From Desulfitobacterium sp038181555 (lineage in GTDB: Bacteria > Bacillota > Desulfitobacteriia > Desulfitobacteriales > Desulfitobacteriaceae), in NCBI RefSeq assembly GCF_038181555.1, contig NZ_JBBWUA010000002.1:124001-188000 (forward strand): a stretch of DNA of 64,000 bases, written 5' to 3'. A program made the translations under genes and the position numbers. The notes below the pieces were generated by a model that made no database searches, had not been told where the DNA came from, and was given only the letters and a program-made list of their open reading frames with translations. Position 1 is the first letter of the stretch, and every line of letters begins with the position of its first letter. This document shows positions 58,856-64,000 of this stretch, piece after piece.

Positions 58856-59677
58856 CTAATAACCGCTAGCCAATCCCTGATGACGTAACATAAAGACCGT
58901 TTGTCCCAGCTCAATGCGATCTCCTAAGGCAAGCTTCTGCTTGGCGATCCTCTGACCATTAAGCCATGTTCCATTGGTACTACCCAAATCATCAAGCAGC
59001 CACTCCTCACCTACACGGCTGAGCTTAAGATGCCTTCGTGACACTTCAGGATCATGTAGGACAATTTCACACTGAGCATGGCGACCGATATGATATTCAT
59101 CTCCCTCCAGGGGGAAATTTTTTCCAGCATCCGGACCCTTAATAATTTCGAGGCCGTAAGCGATTTTCCTGCTCTGAAGCTGAGAATTTAGGAGATGATA
59201 AGGCACCTCATCCTGAAAGATATTGGTATGATCCCGCCACCCCACCTCAGCATTGACTTCCTCAACATCTTCCTCATACTCATCATCCTCATCCCAAAGC
59301 ACCTCGATGGAATCATCAAAATCCACTTCAATAAACATTTCGTGGGGCTTTACCGTGTCATCGCAATGGAGCTCTATGGAAGGTTTACTCAGGAAGGTAA
59401 AATTGCTCTTCTTTCCTTCTGCAAAGAGATATTTGGAGAGTTCGATGAGAAAGGCATCTCCGAAGCTGGCGAAGGGGCTCCAATCACCGGAATGGAGAAA
59501 AACCCGGTACACATTGGGAACATAGACTTGGGAAATGCTCACCTGCTTATTTTTGTGCATTGTCCGGACCAATTCTTTGGCCAGTTCCACCGGTTGTAGC
59601 TTTGAGGTATTATTCTTTTTAAACATGCCCGTAAATAAGTTTTCAGCAACTTCTTCAAAGCGGGCGATTAGATTCAT
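58856..59677 (-). CDS. DUF3662 and FHA domain protein (FhaA-like)
   Basis: This 273-residue soluble protein has an N-terminal DUF3662 domain (MNLIARFEEVAENLFTGMFKK; LQPVELAKELVRTMHKNKQVSISQVYVPN), an acidic linker (EVLWDEDDEYEEDVEEVNAEV) and a C-terminal FHA domain (YHIGRHAQCEIVLHDPEVSRRHLKLSR; DDLGSTNGTWLNGQRI). FhaA relatives bind phosphorylated MviN in mycobacteria. It follows rlmN after 2 bases. Confidence 0.93.
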   Translation of the reverse strand: MNLIARFEEVAENLFTGMFKKNNTSKLQPVELAKELVRTMHKNKQVSISQVYVPNVYRVFLHSGDWSPFASFGDAFLIELSKYLFAEGKKSNFTFLSKPSIELHCDDTVKPHEMFIEVDFDDSIEVLWDEDDEYEEDVEEVNAEVGWRDHTNIFQDEVPYHLLNSQLQSRKIAYGLEIIKGPDAGKNFPLEGDEYHIGRHAQCEIVLHDPEVSRRHLKLSRVGEEWLLDDLGSTNGTWLNGQRIAKQKLALGDRIELGQTVFMLRHQGLASGY

Positions 59678-59679
59678 AT

Positions 59680-60747
59680 CTACTCACACTCCAATTGCCG
59701 TCTCAACTGACCGCAGGCTGCATCGATATCTGTTCCCTTTTCTTCGCGAACAGAGACAGGTATTCCCATAGCCTCTAAAACCTGGGCAAACTCTTGAATT
59801 TCCCGTGCTGTAGGACGTGCCATGCCGGTCTCTACCACAGGATTCACCGGTATCAAATTCACATGGGACAACTGCCCCTTTAAGAGCTGTCCTACTTCTT
59901 CGGCAGCCTCCCTACTCGCTTGTCCGGAGATTAAAGCGATCTCGAAAGTAATCCGGCGGTTTGTCATTTCGGTATACTCCTGACAAGCTGCCATCAATTC
60001 TTCTAAGGGATAACGTCGATTCATGGGAATAAGCTGATTGCGAGACGCGTTATTGGCGCTATGCAAGGAGACTGCCAACCCTACTTGAGGATTATCCCTG
60101 GCGAGTTGGCGAATCTTCGCGGCCACCCCACTCGTGGAAATCGTCATCCGCCGCATACCAATGCCTTGGCCCTCTGGGTGATTCAGTAAATCAATCCCTT
60201 TAAGGACGGCGTCATAGTTCAATAAGGGTTCTCCCATTCCCATGAAGACAATATTGGTGACCCGAAAATCTGGATCTTCCTGACGCATGATATAGGTGAT
60301 GTCCAAAACCTGGCCAACTATTTCTCCCGGGCTTAAGTTTCTCCGTAAGCCTCCTAACCCTGTGGCACAAAAAGAACAGCCTACTGCGCAACCAATCTGA
60401 GTGGACACACAGACTGTATGGCGATCGCGGTGTTTGCGTCGATCATAGTCCATAAGAACACACTCAATCGTTTCTCCATCATAGCAACGGAATAAAAACT
60501 TCCTGGTGCCGTCTCGGGAAACCTGCTCTTTGACTTTCGTAAAGGGTTGTAAGGTTAGCCCTTTTTGCAACTTTTGCCGATCGAGTACGCTGATGTTTTT
60601 CATTTCGTCCCAGTCTTGGATAGCTTTATGCTGAACCCACTGAAACACCTGACGTCCACGAAACTTTGGTAGTCCTAACTCAACACAGAGCCGGATTAAC
60701 TCTTCTTGATTTAAATCACGGCAATCCGTTCTCATCATAGTATTCAC
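59680..60747 (-). CDS. rlmN: 23S rRNA (adenine-2503-C2) / tRNA methyltransferase, radical SAM
   Basis: This 355-residue radical SAM enzyme has the CxxxCxxC cluster motif (CAVGCSFCATG, about residue 117-124), MGMGEPLLNYDAV, RMTISTSGV and VSLHSANN. The C-terminal catalytic Cys lies in DIDAACGQL. Between rsmB (14 bases) and the FHA genes. Confidence 0.96.
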   Translation of the reverse strand: MNTMMRTDCRDLNQEELIRLCVELGLPKFRGRQVFQWVQHKAIQDWDEMKNISVLDRQKLQKGLTLQPFTKVKEQVSRDGTRKFLFRCYDGETIECVLMDYDRRKHRDRHTVCVSTQIGCAVGCSFCATGLGGLRRNLSPGEIVGQVLDITYIMRQEDPDFRVTNIVFMGMGEPLLNYDAVLKGIDLLNHPEGQGIGMRRMTISTSGVAAKIRQLARDNPQVGLAVSLHSANNASRNQLIPMNRRYPLEELMAACQEYTEMTNRRITFEIALISGQASREAAEEVGQLLKGQLSHVNLIPVNPVVETGMARPTAREIQEFAQVLEAMGIPVSVREEKGTDIDAACGQLRRQLECE

Positions 60748-60761
60748 CCAAATCTTTCCAC

Positions 60762-62123
60762 CTAAACTTCAACCCGGCGAAATTTAGCCAGGAAAAACCC
60801 ATCCATACCGTGTTTATGAGGTAAAATCTGCAAAAAACCCTTTGCAGCTTGCTTCCGATCCTGTTCAGAGTCTAATGAATAGGGTAGTTCCCCCACAATA
60901 TCCACCGGTGCAAACTCCGGATGCTGGGCTCGAAAAGCTTTAATGACTTCAAAATTCTCTTCTGGCTCAATGGTACAGGTCGAATAAACCAATTCTCCAC
61001 CCAAAGCCACACATTGTGAAGCCCGTTCCAGTAAGGACAACTGAAGCTCCGGCAAGGATTTAATTTCTTCTTCCGTCTTGTGCCAACGCATATCCGCCCG
61101 CCGACGTATCACTCCGAGTCCGGAGCAAGGGGCGTCCACTAACACCTTATGGTACGATAAATTCTCTACACCTTGCAGTTCTCGTGCATCGCCTGCTTGG
61201 GCATGAATGATCGTGATTCCCAAGCGCTGGGCCAACTCTTCAATAAGCTTTACTTTGTGAGGGTGGAGGTCAAAGGCTTGAATCTCGCCATTATTCTCCA
61301 TCCTTTGGGCTAAGTGAGTGGTCTTACCTCCCGGGGCCGCACAAGCATCTAAGACCCTTTGACCTTCTTGAGGATTTAGGACATGAGCCACCAATTGAGA
61401 ACTTTCATCCTGGACGGTGAAGAGTCCCTCTTGAAAGCCGGAGAGCCTCTCAATAGAGCCAAAGTCCTCGATAAGCAGACTTTCCGGCACCCGTTCTCCC
61501 CAAGTCACCTGTACCCCTTCGGCAGTCAGCCTCTCTGCTAATTGAGCGCGAGTAATTTTTAAAGTATTCGTACGGATCCAGACAGGAGCCGGTTCATTAT
61601 TGATTTGACAGAGGGCTTCCGTTTCATCCATACCATAGCGCTTTAGCCAGCGCTTCACCATCCACTCGGGATGAGAGTAACGCAGCGAAAGATAGCGGCT
61701 CGGTTCTTTTTCCTTGCTCGGCCATGCCATATCCCAACCGCTTTCAAAGACCCTCCTCAAAACACTATTGACTAAAGAGGTGTACTTCCCTTGACGTCGC
61801 TTGGTCAACTCCACCCCTTCGTTGATAGCCGCTGCGGCAGGGATTCTCGATAGGTAAAGAATTTGAAAGGCGCTAACCCTCAGAATCCAGCGCACCTCAT
61901 GAGGCAATGAAGATAAAGGCTTGCTCAAATGACGTCTTAAGGCATAATCCAAGGTCAGCCGATTTTTCAAGCTACCATTGACTAGCAGGGTGGTCAGTTG
62001 GCGATCTCGAGGATCGGCCAGATCATGAAGGGCTTTTTGCATAAGCAAGTTTGCGTAGGCATTTTCTTCCTCAATGCGCATGAGAATCCGAACAGTCAAA
62101 GCTCTTGCGGTTAGCTTATTCAT
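60762..62123 (-). CDS. rsmB: 16S rRNA (cytosine-967-C5) methyltransferase
   Basis: This 453-residue enzyme has an N-terminal NusB-like RNA-binding domain (residues 1-140) and a SAM methyltransferase core: VLDACAAPGGKTTHLAQ, VLVDAPCSGLGVIRRRADMRW with one catalytic Cys, and YSTCTIEPEEN with the other. Start at ATG 62123 (MNKLTAR), with AAGGA 10 bases upstream; overlaps the fmt end by 8 bases. Confidence 0.95.
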   Translation of the reverse strand: MNKLTARALTVRILMRIEEENAYANLLMQKALHDLADPRDRQLTTLLVNGSLKNRLTLDYALRRHLSKPLSSLPHEVRWILRVSAFQILYLSRIPAAAAINEGVELTKRRQGKYTSLVNSVLRRVFESGWDMAWPSKEKEPSRYLSLRYSHPEWMVKRWLKRYGMDETEALCQINNEPAPVWIRTNTLKITRAQLAERLTAEGVQVTWGERVPESLLIEDFGSIERLSGFQEGLFTVQDESSQLVAHVLNPQEGQRVLDACAAPGGKTTHLAQRMENNGEIQAFDLHPHKVKLIEELAQRLGITIIHAQAGDARELQGVENLSYHKVLVDAPCSGLGVIRRRADMRWHKTEEEIKSLPELQLSLLERASQCVALGGELVYSTCTIEPEENFEVIKAFRAQHPEFAPVDIVGELPYSLDSEQDRKQAAKGFLQILPHKHGMDGFFLAKFRRVEV

Positions 62124-63084
62124 GCTTGATCCATCCTTCGCCAAAGCCCTCTCCTACTTGGGCATGGCGCCCCAAGAAAAAGTCCCGAGCAGGCATGGTC
62201 TTTTTTCCCGCCGGCTGAACTTCCGTCACCAAGATCAGTCCTTCCCCTGTTTGAACCAGCAACCCTTCTTGAGTATTATTGACAACTTCACCCGGTTTAG
62301 GAGCTTTTAGAAAAGATTCCTTCGCTAATTCATGGGAGGCCTTTCTAGAAGTATGAACCTTGACCGTTTCTTCGCGAAAGGTCGTATAAGCACCCGGCCA
62401 AGGATGCAGTCCGCGAATCTGATTATGAATCTCTTGGGCACTGCGTGTCCAATCAATCTTCTCATGTTCACGAGTAAGTAAAGAAGCATAGCGTGTCGGT
62501 CCGCTCTGGGGAATACTCTGTAGCTCACCCATTTGAAGTTGCTCCAAGGTTGTGATGAGGAGCTCAGCTCCCTTGTGGGCCAGATTATCATGCAATTCTC
62601 CGGTGGTAGTATCTTCCTCAATCGGGCTCTCGACTTTAAGGAGCATATCGCCCGTATCTAATCCGACATCCATCTGCATTGTTGTTACCCCGGTCCGTTG
62701 ATCCCCTGCCAAGATGGCCCAGTGAATGGGGGCTGCACCACGCCAATCCGGCAAGAGAGAGGCATGAACATTGATACAGCCAAAGGACGGCAAGTCCAGA
62801 ATTTCTTTGGATAAAATCTGGCCATAGGCCACGACGATAATGACTTCGGGGGCAAGCTCTCGCAACAGTTGTAGACTTTCGGGGTTTTTCACTTTTTGCG
62901 GCTGGTAAACTGTAAGCCCCAGTTCTTGAGCTACTACCTTTATCGGACTAGGCTTCAGGGCCTTGCCCCGCCCCGAGGGACGATCGGGCTGAGTGAAAAC
63001 GCCCACCACTTCATGTCCGTGAGCTACTAAGGCTTGTAAGGTTGGAACGGCAAAGTCTGGCGTTCCCATGAAAACGAGTCGCAT
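62116..63084 (-). CDS. fmt: methionyl-tRNA formyltransferase
   Basis: This 322-residue enzyme formylates initiator Met-tRNA. MRLVFMGTPDFAVPTLQAL, NVHASLLPDWRGAAPIHWAILAGDQRTGVTTM and GLDTGDML are diagnostic, followed by the C-terminal OB domain. Usually adjacent to def; here a 441-base gap with a repeat element separates them. Confidence 0.97.
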   Translation of the reverse strand: MRLVFMGTPDFAVPTLQALVAHGHEVVGVFTQPDRPSGRGKALKPSPIKVVAQELGLTVYQPQKVKNPESLQLLRELAPEVIIVVAYGQILSKEILDLPSFGCINVHASLLPDWRGAAPIHWAILAGDQRTGVTTMQMDVGLDTGDMLLKVESPIEEDTTTGELHDNLAHKGAELLITTLEQLQMGELQSIPQSGPTRYASLLTREHEKIDWTRSAQEIHNQIRGLHPWPGAYTTFREETVKVHTSRKASHELAKESFLKAPKPGEVVNNTQEGLLVQTGEGLILVTEVQPAGKKTMPARDFFLGRHAQVGEGFGEGWIKHE

Positions 63085-63173
63085 AGTGTGATTCTCCTAA
63101 CATCGATTATGGTTCTTTGAAGGGATCGGAATGTCTTTGAGTATATATAGCGGGATATGTAGGTTGTATCTCC

Positions 63174-63380
63174 AGGATTTTGCTTTACACCGTACGCTAA
63201 GTAAGCTGCGCGGACAAAACTAACGCTCAAGCTCTCCGCTCCGTCGGGTGCCCAGCCAATTCGCTCCTGCTCAATGGCTGGTTGGAAACGTCCTGTTTCC
63301 AACCCGACTCCGCTGCGCGCTTTTCGCGAAGTTTTGCTTCCGCTCGCTTAAAATCGCTCTCTTTTGTAAAGCAAAATCCT
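63174..63380. mobile_element. MITE-like element with 15-bp perfect terminal inverted repeats
   Basis: AGGATTTTGCTTTAC (63174-63188) and GTAAAGCAAAATCCT (63366-63380) are exact complements at the ends of a 207-bp GC-richer, gene-free block. Inside are further nested pairings: GTCGGGT/ACCCGAC (63243-63249, 63302-63308), CCAGCCA/TGGCTGG, and GGTTGGAAAC/GTTTCCAACC (63280-63304). No transposase frame. Confidence 0.6.
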
Positions 63381-63414
63381 TGGGTTGTTTTTCTAGTAAC
63401 CGCTTAAGCATCTG

Positions 63415-63505
63415 TCTTATGCATTGCTCAAGTATTGTTATAGCACTGCTCTAACACCTGCTCTAGTGCTGTTCTAACACTACCCCAGTATCTTCCCTAG
63501 TGCTG
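63415..63505. repeat. degenerate short tandem repeats before def
   Basis: Units related to TGCTCTAACAC recur (CTGCTCTAACAC, CTGCTCTAGTG, CTGTTCTAACAC, then CCCTAGTGCTG). Low-complexity, no coding sense. Confidence 0.45.
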
Positions 63506-63525
63506 ATCAAGTCTGTTTTGACGAA

Positions 63526-63978
63526 TTATCGCCGATATGTTTTTGCTGCTTTATCGACAAAGAGGACCCCTTCTAGGTGGTCAAGTTCATGCTGAAAGCA
63601 GCGAGCTAATAGGCCTGTTCCTTCGATGACTTGGCGCTCTCCTTTGCGGTTGAGGGCTTCGACTTTGACTTTGGCTGCTCGCTTCACTTGGCCTGTAATA
63701 CCAGGAATGCTTAGGCAGCCTTCATCATCGGTGTCTTCTCCTTCTGCCTCAAGAATGACGGGATTGATCAATTCTATGGGGCCATCTCCTACATCAACAA
63801 CCACGACCCGCTTGGAAACTCCGACCTGAGGAGCGGCTAAGCCTACTCCGTTGGCATCATAAAGTGTGTCCAGCATATTATCTAACAGCTTCACAATATT
63901 GGGTGTAATCTCTTTAACGGGAACTGCCTTGTCTCTCAACACGTCTGAACCTATCTCCACAATCTGATAAATTGCCAT
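63526..63978 (-). CDS. def: peptide deformylase
   Basis: This 150-residue metalloenzyme removes the formyl group from nascent proteins. The three motifs are present: GVGLAAPQ, EGCLS (metal Cys) and QHELDHLEG (metal His residues and catalytic Glu). The stop is at 63526; the start ATG is at 63978, with a GGGAAAAGG region upstream. It is the first gene of the def-fmt-rsmB-rlmN series. Confidence 0.97.
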   Translation of the reverse strand: MAIYQIVEIGSDVLRDKAVPVKEITPNIVKLLDNMLDTLYDANGVGLAAPQVGVSKRVVVVDVGDGPIELINPVILEAEGEDTDDEGCLSIPGITGQVKRAAKVKVEALNRKGERQVIEGTGLLARCFQHELDHLEGVLFVDKAAKTYRR

Positions 63979-64000
63979 TTACCTTTTCCCCTCTCATATT

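Noticed and set aside
63415..63505. CRISPR-like repeats before def
   Set aside because: Units are short, variable and contiguous, with no regular spacers and no cas genes.

Overview
The window looks like a chromosome segment of an anaerobic, endospore-forming Firmicute close to Desulfitobacterium (Peptococcaceae/Desulfitobacteriaceae). Grounds: a moderately AT-rich genome with strong AGGAGG-type ribosome binding sites, spore genes (gpr, ylbJ, a small SASP-like gene), sigma-54-dependent catabolic control, tripartite tricarboxylate (TTT) transporters, iron-sulfur serine dehydratase, and the recG-fakA-rpmB and prkC-stp-rlmN-rsmB-fmt-def block in a typical clostridial order. The species assignment is inference. 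| Layout. 1-2.1 kb: bacterial non-homologous end joining (ku, then ligD running off the left edge). 2.1-4.8 kb: a metal module (HMA chaperone; RIC-like protein plus P1B-type ATPase) whose two transcription units carry the same FNR-type promoter architecture. 5.2-6 kb: a SIMPL-domain protein. 6-29 kb: a catabolic island with two parallel cassettes. Each cassette contains a cytoplasmic alkaline-phosphatase-superfamily phosphodiesterase/hydrolase, a complete TctBAC transporter, a short-chain dehydrogenase and a divergent LysR regulator. Cassette 1 also has a chemoreceptor. The island ends with two thiolases, a CoA-transferase and a PAS/sigma-54 activator. Two excellent -24/-12 promoters tie the SDR2-thiolase operon and the CoA-transferase-thiolase operon to that activator. 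A duplicated ~70-bp promoter/operator ties the transporter-1 and hydrolase-1 operons to LysR1. The inferred logic is uptake of a carboxylate ester, ester cleavage, alcohol oxidation, CoA activation and thiolytic cleavage; the substrate is unknown. | 29-35 kb: housekeeping genes (rpmF, yceD, ackA, a patatin-like protein, ylbJ, a coiled-coil protein, rsmD) and gpr behind a sigma-G-like promoter with an intrinsic terminator in its leader. 36-43 kb: an AT-rich accessory stretch between rsmD and recG. It holds an M23-like protein, small membrane, lipo- and secreted proteins, a sigma factor/anti-sigma pair with a matching promoter motif at two downstream genes, a decayed gene duplicate, repeats and a 40-residue SASP-like gene. 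43-64 kb: compact, mostly leftward core operons: recG-sdaAA-sdaAB, fakA-Asp23, rpmB, hslO, then def-fmt-rsmB-rlmN-FHA-FHA-stp-ftsW/rodA-pbpA-prkC-rsgA-rpe-thiN. The def-fmt gap contains a MITE-like inverted-repeat element. | No tRNA, rRNA or CRISPR array was recognised. All family assignments come from reading motifs by eye; no database search was made.
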